Notes: generated by a model not told the origin, from the sequence alone. A DNA stretch of 64,000 nucleotides from Mumia sp. zg.B17 (GCF_019550915.1 NZ_JAHWCI010000001.1:1-64000), one strand, 5' to 3'. Counted from the first letter of the stretch, positions 43,651 through 52,617 are shown. Numbers and translations are program-made.

Positions 43651-45522
43651 TCAGAACGCAGCCTCGTCGAGCTCCATCACGTCGAGGTCGATCGCCTCGG
43701 CGATGGCCTTTTCGGCGGCGAGCTTCGGGAGGACCTGGCGCGCGAAGAACTGCGCCGCGGCGATCTTGCCCTCGTAGAAGTGCTTGTCCGCTGGCGAGAC
43801 GGCGCCCTCGAGCTTCGCGAGGGCGACTTCGGCGCCGCGCAGCAGCAGCCACGCGCAGACCACGTCACCGAGCGCCATGAGCAGGCGGGTGCTGTTGAGC
43901 CCCACCTTGTAGACGTTCTTCGGATCGCCACCGTCGGCCGGGTTGGCCGACATCATCTGACCGAAGACCGCACCGAGGATGCCCTGGGCGTCCTCGAGAC
44001 CCTTGGCGAGGAGCTCGCGCTCAACCTTGAGGCGGCCGTTGCCCGCCTCCGAGCCGATGAACGACTGGATCTCCTGCGCCATGTGGGCGATCGCCTGGCC
44101 CTGGTCCTTGACGATCTTGCGGAAGAAGAGGTCCTGCCCCTGGATCGCGGTGGTGCCCTCGTACAGGGTGTCGATCTTGGCGTCACGGACGTACTGCTCG
44201 ACCGGGTAGTCCTGAAGGAAGCCCGAGCCGCCGAAGGTCTGGAGCGACTCCGTCCCGAGCAGGACCCACGAGCGCTCGGAGCCGTAGCCCTTGACGATCG
44301 GCAGCAGCAGGTCGTTGACGCGCTCGGCGAGCGTGTCCTCCTCGCCGGCCGCCTCGGACATCATCACGCGGTCCTGCCAGGTCGCGGTGTAGATGACCAG
44401 CGAGCGCAGCGCCTCGGAGTACGACTTCTGAGTCATCAGCGAGCGACGCACGTCCGGGTGGTGGGTGATCGTCACCCGCGGCGCGTCCTTGGCCGGGTCG
44501 AGCATGTCGGCACCCTGGATGCGCTCCTTGGCGTACTCGAGGGCGTTGAGGTAGCCGGTCGAGAGCGTCGCGATGGCCTTGGTGCCGACCAGCATGCGGG
44601 CGTTCTCGATGACCTGGAACATCTGGGCGATGCCGTTGTGCACCTCACCGAGCAGCCAGCCCTTGGCCGGAGCGCCGTTGCCGACCGACGGATCGCCGAA
44701 GGTGACCTCGCAGGTCGTCGAGACCTTGATGCCCATCTTCTTCTCGACGTTGGTGACGTAGGCGCCGTTGCGGGTGCCGTCGAGCTCACCGGTGTCGAGG
44801 TCGAAGCCGTACTTGGGGACGATGAAGAGCGACAGCCCCTTGGTGCCGGGGCCGCCGACGCCCTCGATGCCGACCGGGCGCGCGAGCACCAGGTGGATGA
44901 TGTTCTCGCTCATGTCGTGCTCGGCGGAGGTGATGAAGCGCTTGACACCCTCGATGTTCCAGGTGCCGTCCTCCTGGAGGTACGCCTTCGTGCGGCCGGC
45001 GCCGACGTCGGATCCGGCGTCGGGCTCGGTGAGGACCATCGTGGCGCCCCACTTGCGGTCGACCATGTGCTGCGCGATCTTCTTGTCACGGTCGGTGCCG
45101 TTGCGGTGCAGGATGGAGCCGAAGTTCGGGCCGGCCGAGTACATCCAGACCGGGGGGTTGGCACCGAGCACCAGCTCCGCGGTGGACCACACGAGCGACG
45201 CGGGAGCAGGCTGACCGCCGAGCTCGACCGGGAGCTGGAGGCGGTACCACTCCGAGTCCATCCACGTCTTGTAGCTCTTGGCGAAGCCGGCCGGCATCGT
45301 GACGGTGCAGGCCTCGGGATCGTAGACCGGGGGGTTGCGGTCGGCCTCGGCGAAGGACACGGCGAGGTCCTCGCGCGCCATCCGGTCGATCTCGCTCAAG
45401 ATGCTCTTGGCGGTGTCGACGTCGAGGTCCTCGAACAGGCCCTTCCCCAAGACTTCGTCGCGGCCGAAGACCTCGAAGAGGTTGAACTCGATGTCGCGAA
45501 GGTTGCTCTTGTAGTGGCTCAC
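43651..45522 (-). CDS. fadE5: FadE5-like acyl-CoA dehydrogenase
   Basis: A 623-residue FAD enzyme for the first step of fatty-acid beta-oxidation. It is far longer than the usual about 390 residues and matches mycobacterial FadE5 in plan: start [111 protein letters not shown] with catalytic-site EGTTAIQ, and the terminal [11 protein letters not shown] start. The upstream region carries two copies of a palindromic operator-like motif. Electrons should pass to ETF and then to the EtfD-like protein encoded about 13 kb away. Confidence 0.92.
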   Translation of the reverse strand: MSHYKSNLRDIEFNLFEVFGRDEVLGKGLFEDLDVDTAKSILSEIDRMAREDLAVSFAEADRNPPVYDPEACTVTMPAGFAKSYKTWMDSEWYRLQLPVELGGQPAPASLVWSTAELVLGANPPVWMYSAGPNFGSILHRNGTDRDKKIAQHMVDRKWGATMVLTEPDAGSDVGAGRTKAYLQEDGTWNIEGVKRFITSAEHDMSENIIHLVLARPVGIEGVGGPGTKGLSLFIVPKYGFDLDTGELDGTRNGAYVTNVEKKMGIKVSTTCEVTFGDPSVGNGAPAKGWLLGEVHNGIAQMFQVIENARMLVGTKAIATLSTGYLNALEYAKERIQGADMLDPAKDAPRVTITHHPDVRRSLMTQKSYSEALRSLVIYTATWQDRVMMSEAAGEEDTLAERVNDLLLPIVKGYGSERSWVLLGTESLQTFGGSGFLQDYPVEQYVRDAKIDTLYEGTTAIQGQDLFFRKIVKDQGQAIAHMAQEIQSFIGSEAGNGRLKVERELLAKGLEDAQGILGAVFGQMMSANPADGGDPKNVYKVGLNSTRLLMALGDVVCAWLLLRGAEVALAKLEGAVSPADKHFYEGKIAAAQFFARQVLPKLAAEKAIAEAIDLDVMELDEAAF

Positions 45523-45565
45523 GGCGACAGGTCCTTAGTCTTTCGTGCTGCCTCGCACGCAGCGG

Positions 45566-45581
45566 ATTACTCGCGAGTAAT
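45566..45581. promoter_or_regulatory. Perfect 16-bp palindrome in the fadE5-Rrf2 intergenic region
   Basis: ATTACTCGCGAGTAAT is a perfect 16-bp palindrome, 43 bases upstream of the acyl-CoA dehydrogenase start. Its core TTACTCGCGAGTAA resembles sites of TetR-type repressors. A second, slightly imperfect copy lies 25 bp away centre to centre. Confidence 0.7.
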
Positions 45582-45591
45582 AACAAGTGTC

Positions 45592-45606
45592 CTACTCGCG
45601 GGTAAC
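45592..45606. promoter_or_regulatory. Second operator copy, shared with the etfD region
   Basis: CTACTCGCGGGTAAC has the same half-sites TAC-TCGC/GCGGGTA as the palindrome next door, with one mismatch in the dyad. Twelve of fifteen bases match the motif upstream of the EtfD-like gene (58238-58252). Confidence 0.65.
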
Positions 45607-45664
45607 CGATGCAACCCCGGGGCGCCGAACCGGGGTACGTCGAGGGATCTGGGAGACTTCAGCC

Positions 45665-46123
45665 ATGCGGGTCTCCACCAAGTCCGACTACGCCCTCCGG
45701 GGCCTGATCGAGATCACCAGCCGCGACGATGCCTCCCCGGTCTCTGCCGAGGAGATCGGGCGCAAGCAGGAGATCCCCCACGGCTTCCTCCAGGCGATCC
45801 TCGCCGACCTCCGCCGTTCGGGGATCGTCGTCAGCCAGCGCGGCCAGTCCGGTGGCTGGCGCCTTGCCCGGGCCGCCACCGAGATCACCGTCGCCGACGT
45901 CATCCGTGCGGTCGACGGCCCTCTCGTGAGCGTGTACGGACTACGGCCCGAGTCCGTGGCCTACACCGGGTCGGCAGAGGTGCTGCAGCACGTGTGGATC
46001 GCGGCCCGGGCGAGTCTCCGTGAGGTCTTCGAGTCGGTGACGATCCAGCACCTCGCCGACGGGGTCCTCCCGGACGCGGTGGAGGCGATGACCACGGACG
46101 AAGACGCGTGGCAGCCGCACTGA
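45665..46123 (+). CDS. Rrf2-family regulator without cysteines
   Basis: A 152-residue Rrf2 protein with opening MRVSTKSDYALRGLIEI, helix-turn-helix EEIGRKQEIPHGFLQAILADL and wing SGIVVSQRGQSGGWRLAR. It contains no cysteine at all, so it cannot bind the Fe-S cluster of IscR/NsrR and should act as a CymR-like or cofactor-free regulator. The C-terminal helix (LQHVWIAARASLREVFESVT) is the usual dimer helix. Divergent from fadE5, which is one possible target. Confidence 0.88.
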   Translation: MRVSTKSDYALRGLIEITSRDDASPVSAEEIGRKQEIPHGFLQAILADLRRSGIVVSQRGQSGGWRLARAATEITVADVIRAVDGPLVSVYGLRPESVAYTGSAEVLQHVWIAARASLREVFESVTIQHLADGVLPDAVEAMTTDEDAWQPH

Positions 46124-46154
46124 GTCGTTGAGACGACGGGCCGAGCGGGCCCGC

Positions 46155-46376
46155 TCACGGCTCGAGGCGCGCGGGCTCCTCGATCAGCCCGGGGACCGGG
46201 ACGCGGCGGCGCTCGCGCGCCATCACCGCGCGCGTCACGAGGAGGGACGAGGTGATGAGTCCCATCGCGAGAAGGGCCACCTCCATCGGGATCGCCCGGA
46301 AGCCGAGCGCCGAGAGCGCCGCGATCCACACCGCGACGACAGCGGCGTTGGCCGCGAGGATTCGCAGGACGAGCAA
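46155..46376 (-). CDS. Small two-helix membrane protein
   Basis: A 73-residue protein with two hydrophobic helices (about 3-24 and 31-50) and a basic end of helix two (ARERRRVPVPG), like a DUF4229-type or accessory membrane protein; family not certain. The start is TTG, but GAGGAGG five bases upstream is among the strongest ribosome sites of the window and decides it. It converges on the Rrf2 gene. Confidence 0.68.
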   Translation of the reverse strand: MLVLRILAANAAVVAVWIAALSALGFRAIPMEVALLAMGLITSSLLVTRAVMARERRRVPVPGLIEEPARLEP

Positions 46377-46459
46377 GGGGGACCTCCTCAGGGAGAAGTC
46401 CCGCCGAGTCTAGCGACGGCGCCCTGCGCGGGGCCTCTGGGGGCGGCTACCGTGCACCC

Positions 46460-47206
46460 ATGCCCCCCGCGAACCCCTGGCGCGACGCGCTCAACACAGT
46501 CGGCAGCACCTTCATGACGTCGACCATGATCCGGTCGACCTCCAAGGAGGCCGGCATGCCGGCCTCAGCCCTCTACTTCCGCGGGCGCGTCGGCGTCCTC
46601 GGCGACGTCTCGACGGACGCGGCCTTCGACGTCCTGGGGATCTTCTCCCGGCGTGTGGTCGACAGCGTCTGGGAGCGCAGTGCCGAGACGGCGCCACAGG
46701 CCGCGGTGGACGCCTACCTCGACGTGTGTCACCGGTGGGGCCGCGAGAACCTCGTGGACGACAAGGCGGCAGCGCGCGCCACGGTCCTGCTCGAGCAGGT
46801 GCTCGACGAGGCCGACCTGGCGCCGATGCTGCTGGCTCAGGGCTGGCAGCGGGCCGAGCGCCCGAACGACGTCCCGGCACGGTTGGCGCAAGCGGCGATG
46901 GCGGTGCGGGAGATCCGTGGGGGTCAGTACTTCGCCGCCCTCGGCCTGGTCGGGCTCTCCGTCCCGCGCGCGATGCTCGTCGATCCGGGCGCAGGCGCCG
47001 AGCGCATGTCCACGCTCGGGTGGAACGACGACGAGATCGCCGAGGCGAGACTGCGCCAGCGGCCCAGCGACTCCGGCCGCTGGCGCGATGCGCAGAGCGC
47101 GCTCGAAGGCGCGTTCCTGGGTCTCCTCGGTGACGTCGTCGGCGAGGATGGTGTGAGGGCTCTCGGCGAGGCGCTCCTCGCGGTCCAGCGCGTGCCGAAC
47201 GACTGA
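46460..47206 (+). CDS. SCO6745/SalK-type protein
   Basis: A 248-residue helical protein of the actinobacterial SalK/SCO6745 family, in which no biochemical role is established to my knowledge. Recognised from the pattern AAFDVLGIFSRRVVDSVWER near the N-terminus, RGGQYFAALGLVGLSVPRAML in the middle and LGWNDDEIAEARLR in the C-terminal third; this identification is by recall of the family and is moderate. TACCGT ends six bases before the ATG (46448-46453), a leaderless pattern. A terminator follows. Confidence 0.72.
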   Translation: MPPANPWRDALNTVGSTFMTSTMIRSTSKEAGMPASALYFRGRVGVLGDVSTDAAFDVLGIFSRRVVDSVWERSAETAPQAAVDAYLDVCHRWGRENLVDDKAAARATVLLEQVLDEADLAPMLLAQGWQRAERPNDVPARLAQAAMAVREIRGGQYFAALGLVGLSVPRAMLVDPGAGAERMSTLGWNDDEIAEARLRQRPSDSGRWRDAQSALEGAFLGLLGDVVGEDGVRALGEALLAVQRVPND

Positions 47207-47210
47207 GGAC

Positions 47211-47250
47211 ACCGATGCCCCTCCGCCCGAGGGAGCGGAGGGGCATCGGT
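47211..47250. terminator. Bidirectional hairpin terminator
   Basis: ACCGATGCCCCTCCGC (47211-47226) and GCGGAGGGGCATCGGT (47235-47250) form a perfect 16-bp stem with an 8-base loop, between convergent genes. Confidence 0.85.
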
Positions 47251-47274
47251 CAGATGGTGAACCGGTCGGTCGGC

Positions 47275-48849
47275 TCAGCGCGTCGCCGCGTGACCCTGAT
47301 GCCGTGCCGGGGCCGGCGCGGACAGGGCCTGGGCCTTCGCCGACGCCGCAGCGTTCGCCTTGCGGCTGCCGTCGGGGAAGAGACCGGACTTCGACTTCGT
47401 CAACGTCAAGGTCGCGTGCGCAGCGGCGTCGCCGAGCTCGTTGAGCGCCTTCACGCTGAGGTTGGTGATGTCGTCGCAGGCCTGGTGGTAGCACGGGTCG
47501 TACCACTCGCCGGCCGTACCGCCGTAGACGGCTGCCTCCTCCGGCGTCTTCACACCCTCGGCGCCCGAGAAGAGACCGCCCGCCGGGATGCCGGCCGCGA
47601 TGAACGGCCCGTAGTCGGAGCGTCCGTCGAAGTCGGTCGGCTCGCTCGCCAGACCCTGGCTCTCGAAGTAGTCCGTGAAGATCGTCTCGATGACGTCGGA
47701 TCCGGGCGGACCGACCGGACCGCCGGAGGAGCCGTCGCCGTCGTAGACGAAGCGGACGTAGTTCGGCGACCCGATCATGTCGAAGTTGAGGTTCGCGTAG
47801 ATCTTCGAGCGCTGCTGATCGCTCAGCGACGCGACGTAGTGCTCGGCTCCGAGCAGACCGGACTCCTCAGCACCCCAGAACGCGAAGCGCACCGGGCGGG
47901 ACAGCTTCTTGGTCAGCTTGAGGTCCGACATCGCCTGTGCGATCGCGAGCGTGCCGGCCGAGCCGCTGCCGTTGTCGTTGATGCCGGGGCCCTCGGGGAC
48001 GGAGTCGAGGTGAGCGCCCACGACGACGACCTGGTCCTTGTTCTTGACCTTCTTGAGGTCCTTCGGCGAGAGGTCCGCGATCACGTTCCACGTGGTGCGG
48101 TTGGGATCGGTCTCCACCTCGGTCGAGACCGAGAGCGTCACGGGGCCTGCGGCGGCCTGCTCGAGCAGTGCCACGGCGTCGGCGTAGGACAGCCCGACGA
48201 CCGGGATGTCCTTGGGATCGCCGAGGGTCCCGATGGACAGCTCGGTACGGCCCGGGTTGCCCTCGTTGAAGATGATCACGGCGTCGTAGCCCGCCGCCGC
48301 GGCGTTGTCGACCTTGACGGCGAAGTCGCAGCCGCCGCGTTGGACGAGCGCGATCGCGTCCTCGGCCGGCGCGGGATCGAAGCTGCCCGGGGTGCATCCG
48401 GCGGTGCTGCTCGGCTCCTCGGTCGCGGGGATGACGTTGTCGTTCGCGGGCACGACGACGCCGGTCACCTCACCGCCGCCGGAGTAGCTGTAGATGTCGG
48501 TCTCGTAGTCGGTGGCCGTCGGCGACACCTGCGAGAGGGTCGGCTCGGAGAGCGACCGGAAGAACGAGAACGTGAAGGCCTGCTTCTTGACCGAGTAGCC
48601 CGATCGGCGGAGCTGCTTGGTGACGTAGTCGACGGATGCCTCGTAGCCGGGGAGCCCGGAGGCGCGCGTCCCCTCGTTCTGGTTGGCGATGACCTGCAGT
48701 GCACGCGCGTGCTTCAGGATGCCGTTGACGGTGACTGCCTTGCGGAGCTGCGTCGTGTTGACGTCGTCGATTGCCGCCGCGGGTGTCGCAGTGGTCACCA
48801 GGGTGGCGGCGACCGCTGCTCCCAGGGCTCCGGTGAGTGCTCTTCGCAC
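47275..48849 (-). CDS. Secreted M28 aminopeptidase with PA domain
   Basis: A 524-residue zinc aminopeptidase (PepY / Streptomyces griseus aminopeptidase type). The signal peptide (1 to about 26) ends near TPAAAI. A protease-associated domain is inserted (about 130-240, IALVQRGGCDFAVKVDNAA). The M28 core has metal ligands in VVVGAHLDSVPEGPGINDNG (His, Asp), the catalytic-base pair FAFWGAEESGLLG (Glu-Glu), NFDMIG, and late His in YHQACDDI. GTG start with GAGGAGG eight bases upstream. It releases N-terminal residues from extracellular peptides. Confidence 0.9.
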   Translation of the reverse strand: MRRALTGALGAAVAATLVTTATPAAAIDDVNTTQLRKAVTVNGILKHARALQVIANQNEGTRASGLPGYEASVDYVTKQLRRSGYSVKKQAFTFSFFRSLSEPTLSQVSPTATDYETDIYSYSGGGEVTGVVVPANDNVIPATEEPSSTAGCTPGSFDPAPAEDAIALVQRGGCDFAVKVDNAAAAGYDAVIIFNEGNPGRTELSIGTLGDPKDIPVVGLSYADAVALLEQAAAGPVTLSVSTEVETDPNRTTWNVIADLSPKDLKKVKNKDQVVVVGAHLDSVPEGPGINDNGSGSAGTLAIAQAMSDLKLTKKLSRPVRFAFWGAEESGLLGAEHYVASLSDQQRSKIYANLNFDMIGSPNYVRFVYDGDGSSGGPVGPPGSDVIETIFTDYFESQGLASEPTDFDGRSDYGPFIAAGIPAGGLFSGAEGVKTPEEAAVYGGTAGEWYDPCYHQACDDITNLSVKALNELGDAAAHATLTLTKSKSGLFPDGSRKANAAASAKAQALSAPAPARHQGHAATR

Positions 48850-49095
48850 CTCGGACCTCCTCGTTGAGTCGTGTCGGACCCGCTTCAACCTAGGCGAGCC
48901 GACCAGACAGCGACAGGGGCAGCAGCCGAAAAATCCCGTTCGTGGCAGCAACTCGCCGCGCGAGCCAGGCGGCGCGGGCGAGAACCTGGCGAATCGCTGC
49001 CAGCGACGAATGAACTGATCGCGCGGTGGGCACCACGTCTTGCTCGACGAACGACGATGGCCCCGAAGTGGCCCGGCGGTCGGTACGGTCTCCGC

Positions 49096-49632
49096 ATGAC
49101 CGACGTCGTCGTGATCCCCGGCGCTCGATTCGGACCGGGCGCGCCGCTGCTGATGCATGCCGGTGACGTCGCAGAGCGGCGGGGCGCGACCGTGCACCGG
49201 CACTCGTGGTCCCGACAGCCCTCGGCTCTCGATCAGCCGGGGATCGAGCACTGGGTCTGCGGCGAGATCGTTCCTCTCATCGACCACGTGGGCGGCCGAC
49301 CGCTGCTGATCGGCAAGTCCCTGGGCACGAATGCCGCGGCGATCGCCGCGGAAAGATCGTTGTCCGCCGTGTGGATCACGCCGCTACTCACCCTCCCGTG
49401 GGTGGTCGACGCCCTGAGCCGCGCAACCGCGCCGTTCCTGCTCGTGGGCGGCACGGCGGACGCACTGTGGGACGGCGACGCCGCGCGCCGCCTCTCGGCG
49501 CGGGTGCTCGAGGTCGAGGGCGCAGATCACGGCATGTACGTCCCCGGCCCGCTGACCGACTCGGTCGCTGTCCTGGGTCGCGTCGTGACCGCGGTGGAGG
49601 AGTTCGTCGACGGCCTCGGTTGGTCGAGCTAA
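49096..49632 (+). CDS. Small alpha/beta hydrolase
   Basis: A 178-residue compact hydrolase with VVVIPGARFGPGAPL (oxyanion region), nucleophile elbow LLIGKSLGTNAAAIA (Ser about 74), acid in GGTADALWDG and terminal His GADHGMYV. The short form without lid resembles KANL3/Tex30-like or dienelactone-type esterases. TACGGT lies exactly six bases before the ATG (49084-49089), suggesting leaderless translation. Substrate unknown. Confidence 0.83.
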   Translation: MTDVVVIPGARFGPGAPLLMHAGDVAERRGATVHRHSWSRQPSALDQPGIEHWVCGEIVPLIDHVGGRPLLIGKSLGTNAAAIAAERSLSAVWITPLLTLPWVVDALSRATAPFLLVGGTADALWDGDAARRLSARVLEVEGADHGMYVPGPLTDSVAVLGRVVTAVEEFVDGLGWSS

Positions 49633-49640
49633 CTCGCAGC

Positions 49641-49683
49641 GAAGGCCCTGGCCGGGACTGTTGTCGTCTCGGCCAGGGCCTTC
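49641..49683. terminator. Hairpin terminator between hydrolase and tRNA-Gly
   Basis: GAAGGCCCTGGCCG (49641-49654) pairs with CGGCCAGGGCCTTC (49670-49683), 14 bp perfect with a 15-base loop. It can stop both the rightward hydrolase transcript and the leftward tRNA transcript. Confidence 0.8.
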
Positions 49684-49691
49684 GTGAAGGG

Positions 49692-49762
49692 AGCGGGCGA
49701 CGGGAATCGAACCCGCACTATCAGCTTGGGAAGCTGATGTTCTGCCATTGAACTACGCCCGC
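49692..49762 (-). tRNA. tRNA-Gly (anticodon CCC)
   Basis: Read on the minus strand, the acceptor arms GCGGGCG and CGCCCGC pair over 7 bp. The anticodon arm is TCAGC-TTCCCAA-GCTGA, giving anticodon CCC. The T arm holds GGTTCGATTCC. The discriminator base is U and CCA is not encoded, as usual in actinomycetes. A 71-base gene. Confidence 0.95.
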
Positions 49763-49790
49763 GGGCGTCGTCGCCGAGGCGACGCCGACC

Positions 49791-49796
49791 ACTATA
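49791..49796 (-). promoter_or_regulatory. Promoter -10 of tRNA-Gly
   Basis: On the minus strand TATAGT stands about 28 bases before the tRNA, within CCTATATAGTGG, an unusually A/T-rich spot. A TGACGG-like -35 lies 17-18 bases further upstream, inside the end of the neighbouring gene. Confidence 0.6.
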
Positions 49797-49806
49797 TAGG
49801 TGCCGC

Positions 49807-50649
49807 TCAGCTCACCGTCACGTGGACGTGGTCGTAGTGGTTCGCTGTCGACGAGCCGCGGTCCTCCATCGGGCGCCAGCCCTCGGAGGCACGCTGGGTA
49901 GTCCAGATCTTCTGCGCCCAGAGGACCTCTGAGACGCCGAGCTTGGAGGCGTTCGCGCGCACGAAGGCGGCGATCGCGTCACCGGTCGAGCCGCTCACCA
50001 TGATGTCGAGCGCGCGTCCGGTGCCGTGCTCGCCGCCGTCTCCCGCGCGGACCCCGCCGTACGAGGAGACGCTGGGGAACTCGGCGCACACCGCCCGGTG
50101 GACGGCGATCGCGTTCGAGGAGAGACCGCTCTCGACCGAGGAGCCGCTGGCGCACGGCTTGCCCGAGACCGATCCGCTCGGCGTGCTGGCATCGGGGCTT
50201 TCGGAGTCTGCGCCCTCGGTCTCGGCCGCGTCCTCCTCCTCCGGCTCTGCGGTGGCCTCGGCGACGCCGGCGACCACCTGCTTGCCGGGGGCGGTGAGGG
50301 CCGCACGTCCGCTCGAGCGCGTGACGGCGATCTCACGACGCTCGGCGATGTGCTGCTCGAGGCTAGGTGCGGACCGGATCACGATGCCGCTGGTCGACGC
50401 GCCCTCGACGTTGGCAGCGGTCGTGCTGATCGCCTGCGGGGCAGAAGCGGCCACGGTCGCCACTCCTGCGAGCAGAAGACCGGCCAGCGCGGCGGGTCGG
50501 CGACGGGCGGAGCGCAGAGGCAGAGCCTCCAGGCGCTCGTGCGGGGTCTCGGGCGTGACCGTCACGGAAGGACGGATCCTGGACGACGTCGGGCTCGTCT
50601 TGCGCTTGCGGGGGGCGCGGTGAGCCTTCCTGCGGCCGGGGGTAGCCAC
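49807..50649 (-). CDS. Exported protein with ARB_07466/VanY-like C-terminal domain
   Basis: A 280-residue protein. A long basic N-terminus (KAHRAPRKRKTSP) precedes a membrane/signal helix (about 50-75, PAALAGLLLAGVATVAAS). A charged Glu-rich linker (AEATAEPEEEDAAETEG) follows. The C-terminal domain (about 180-280) has HGTGRALDIMV and HYDHVHVTVS, the H-x6-D...H-x-H metal site of D-Ala-D-Ala peptidase-like (M15) folds, suggesting a peptidoglycan-related role. Cysteines in GKPCASG and RAVCAEF may pair. GTG start with GGAAGG seven bases upstream. Confidence 0.8.
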   Translation of the reverse strand: MATPGRRKAHRAPRKRKTSPTSSRIRPSVTVTPETPHERLEALPLRSARRRPAALAGLLLAGVATVAASAPQAISTTAANVEGASTSGIVIRSAPSLEQHIAERREIAVTRSSGRAALTAPGKQVVAGVAEATAEPEEEDAAETEGADSESPDASTPSGSVSGKPCASGSSVESGLSSNAIAVHRAVCAEFPSVSSYGGVRAGDGGEHGTGRALDIMVSGSTGDAIAAFVRANASKLGVSEVLWAQKIWTTQRASEGWRPMEDRGSSTANHYDHVHVTVS

Positions 50650-50751
50650 AAGTTCACCTTCCGTGGAGAGCAGGGGGGACCTCGGAAGTGAAGCACATCC
50701 ACCGGGGGTCAGCCAAGGCCTCCGTCCACAGACCTGCGCTACCGTCGGTCT

Positions 50752-51327
50752 GTGCTGCTCTCCGACCGCGACATCCGAGCCGAGCTCGACGAAGGACGGA
50801 TCGTCCTCGATCCCTACGACGAGGAGATGATGCAGCCGTCCAGCATCGACGTCCGCCTGGACAAGTTCTTCCGGGTCTTCGAGAACCATCGCTATCCGCA
50901 CATCGACCCCGCAGAGGACCAGTCCGATCTCACCAAAGAGGTCACGGCGGCCGACGGTGGACCGTTCATCCTGCACCCCGGCGAGTTCGTCCTAGGGTCG
51001 ACGTACGAGCGGGTCGCCCTCCCTGTCGACGTCGCCGCCCGGGTCGAGGGCAAGTCGTCGCTCGGGCGTCTCGGCCTCCTGACCCACGCCACGGCAGGGT
51101 TCGTCGACCCCGGGTTCGACGGGCACGTCACGCTCGAGCTCGCCAACGTGGCGACGCTCCCGATCAAGCTCTACCCCGGCATGAAGATCGGCCAGCTCTG
51201 CTTCTTCCGGCTCTCGTCGCCGGCCGAGCACCCGTACGGCTCCGAGAAGTACGGGTCGCGCTACCAGGGCCAACGCGGTCCCACGCCCTCGCGTTCCTTC
51301 GCCAACTTCTATCGCGCCACGATCTGA
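50752..51327 (+). CDS. dcd: dCTP deaminase (bifunctional dCTP deaminase/dUTPase type)
   Basis: A 191-residue trimeric enzyme supplying dUMP/dUTP for thymidylate synthesis. [11 protein letters not shown] opens the protein, [18 protein letters not shown] and [35 protein letters not shown] form the active site, and [16 protein letters not shown] follows. The HATAGF wording matches the bifunctional M. tuberculosis enzyme, so direct dCTP-to-dUMP conversion is likely (inference). GTG start with TACCGT six bases before it (50740-50745): a leaderless pattern. Confidence 0.93.
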   Translation: MLLSDRDIRAELDEGRIVLDPYDEEMMQPSSIDVRLDKFFRVFENHRYPHIDPAEDQSDLTKEVTAADGGPFILHPGEFVLGSTYERVALPVDVAARVEGKSSLGRLGLLTHATAGFVDPGFDGHVTLELANVATLPIKLYPGMKIGQLCFFRLSSPAEHPYGSEKYGSRYQGQRGPTPSRSFANFYRATI

Positions 51328-51342
51328 GGAGAGACCGCTCGG

Positions 51343-52248
51343 ATGAGGATCCACCCCGACGTCGCCGCTGCCTGCGAGGCCGGCCGACCTGTCGTCGCGC
51401 TCGAGTCGACGATCATCTCCCACGGCCTGCCACGACCCCGCAACCTGCAGGCGGCCCGTGACTTCGAGGAGATCCTGCGCAAGCGCGACGTCGTCCCCGC
51501 GACGATCGCCGTGCTCGACGGGGAACCGCACGTGGGGCTCGACGACGCCGCGCTCGAGCGGATCGCCCTCGACGACTCCGTGGTGAAGGTGTCCGTACGC
51601 GACCTTCCGGTCGCGATGGCGACCCGGACCTCCGGTGCCACGACGGTCGCGGCCACGGCCTTCCTCGCGGCCCGGGCGGGGATCCGCGTGTTCTCCACCG
51701 GCGGCCTGGGTGGGGTGCACCGAGGGGCGAGCGCCACGTTCGACGAGTCGGCCGACCTCACCACGCTCGCCGGCACACGCATCACGGTGGTGTCGGCCGG
51801 CGTGAAGTCGATCCTCGACATCCCGGCGACCCTGGAGCGCCTCGAGACTCTCGGCGTCACGGTGCTGGGCTACGGGACGGACCAGTTCCCGAGCTTCTGG
51901 CTGACGGAGTCGGGGGAGACTCTGGACTGGGCGGTCCCCGACGCCGCGACGGTCGCTGCGGTGATGGCCGCCAACGACGCCCTCGGTCGTGAGAGCGCGG
52001 TGCTGGTGGCCAACCCCCTGCCGTCCGGCAAGCAGCTGGACCCGCGGGTCCACGACGAGGCGCTGCGGCAGGCGCTCGCCGAGGCCGAGCGCGATGCGAT
52101 CACCGGCAAGGACGTCAGCCCCTACCTGCTCGCCCGGATCGTCGAGCTGACCCACGGCTCGAGCCTCGAGGTCAACCTCGACATCGCGGCCAACAACATC
52201 ACGGTCGGCGCCGAGATCGCCACTGCCTGGAGCGCACGAGACCGGTGA
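51343..52248 (+). CDS. psuG: Pseudouridine-5'-phosphate glycosidase
   Basis: A 301-residue PsuG that splits pseudouridine 5'-phosphate to uracil and ribose 5-phosphate. Hallmarks are VALESTIISHGLPRPRN, GATTVAATAFLAARAGIRVF, STGGLGGVHRG, VVSAGVKSILDIPATLE, LGYGTDQFPSFW and NPLPSGKQLD. It is 15 bases behind dcd and probably co-transcribed, making a small pyrimidine-salvage unit. The expected kinase partner (PfkB) is encoded 660 bases downstream beyond two small opposite-strand genes. Confidence 0.92.
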   Translation: MRIHPDVAAACEAGRPVVALESTIISHGLPRPRNLQAARDFEEILRKRDVVPATIAVLDGEPHVGLDDAALERIALDDSVVKVSVRDLPVAMATRTSGATTVAATAFLAARAGIRVFSTGGLGGVHRGASATFDESADLTTLAGTRITVVSAGVKSILDIPATLERLETLGVTVLGYGTDQFPSFWLTESGETLDWAVPDAATVAAVMAANDALGRESAVLVANPLPSGKQLDPRVHDEALRQALAEAERDAITGKDVSPYLLARIVELTHGSSLEVNLDIAANNITVGAEIATAWSARDR

Positions 52249-52282
52249 CACCGGTCTCGGTGCCACCGGTCTCGGTGGTGTC
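52247..52282 (+). terminator. Repeat-based terminator after psuG
   Basis: Two tandem CACCGGTCTCGGTG units, each a CACCG/CGGTG hairpin, are framed by GACACC (52247-52252) and GGTGTC (52277-52282). The structure begins at the psuG stop codon. Confidence 0.5.
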
Positions 52283-52300
52283 GGCTCTGACGGTCGTCGG

Positions 52301-52465
52301 TCACGACTGGCCGTCGAGGCGGTCAGCGACCCTGTGCAGCGTCCTGGCCGTCCGGTTGCGCAGCGAGGGGCGGTAGGTCGTACCGAGGTGCTCTCGCTGC
52401 TCGAGTCGGCGGGTGAGCTCTCGTTCACGCATGTTCGTGAGCAGGAGATGGGTGTACTCGTTCAT
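52301..52465 (-). CDS. Very small basic protein, paralogue of the next small gene
   Basis: A 54-residue frame starting MNEYTHLLLTNMRERELTRR and ending ADRLDGQS. It aligns with the 63-residue protein 150 bases upstream on the same strand: M-x-x-x-TH at the start, then T, R-E, R-x-L-E and later R-x-A-D. It is rich in Arg and Glu with a predicted long helix and no membrane segment. AGGGGC lies about 8 bases before the ATG. Too short for standard gene calling, but the match to its neighbour makes it credible. Confidence 0.7.
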   Translation of the reverse strand: MNEYTHLLLTNMRERELTRRLEQREHLGTTYRPSLRNRTARTLHRVADRLDGQS

Positions 52466-52496
52466 GTCATTGCCCCTATGCCTGTGCAGGCGTCGT

Positions 52497-52519
52497 CGAC
52501 GTGCCCGTACGGGACGTCG
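52497..52519. promoter_or_regulatory. Extended imperfect palindrome between the two small genes
   Basis: CGACGT-g-CCCGTACGGG-ACGTCG: a perfect 10-bp palindrome flanked by matching 6-bp arms with a single bulged base. It lies 31 bases upstream of the 54-residue gene and is a candidate operator. Confidence 0.4.
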
Positions 52520-52617
52520 ATGATGTGTGGTTCGTGCGGTAGACGGGGAGGATTCACCGTCGTGGCGGCGCCGCGTCTGCGGCGCTCGGCGTCACGTCGA
52601 TCCGGGGCGACCGAGGG

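Noticed and set aside
48850-49095. Repeated GGCAGC/GCTGCC segments between the M28 peptidase and the small hydrolase as a structured RNA
   Set aside because: Pairs are short and separated by mismatched loops; nothing distinguishes them from chance in GC-rich DNA.
50650-50751. c-di-AMP (ydaO) riboswitch before the VanY-like exported protein
   Set aside because: Only about 100 bases with none of the conserved ydaO blocks, and dcd's promoter occupies the far end.
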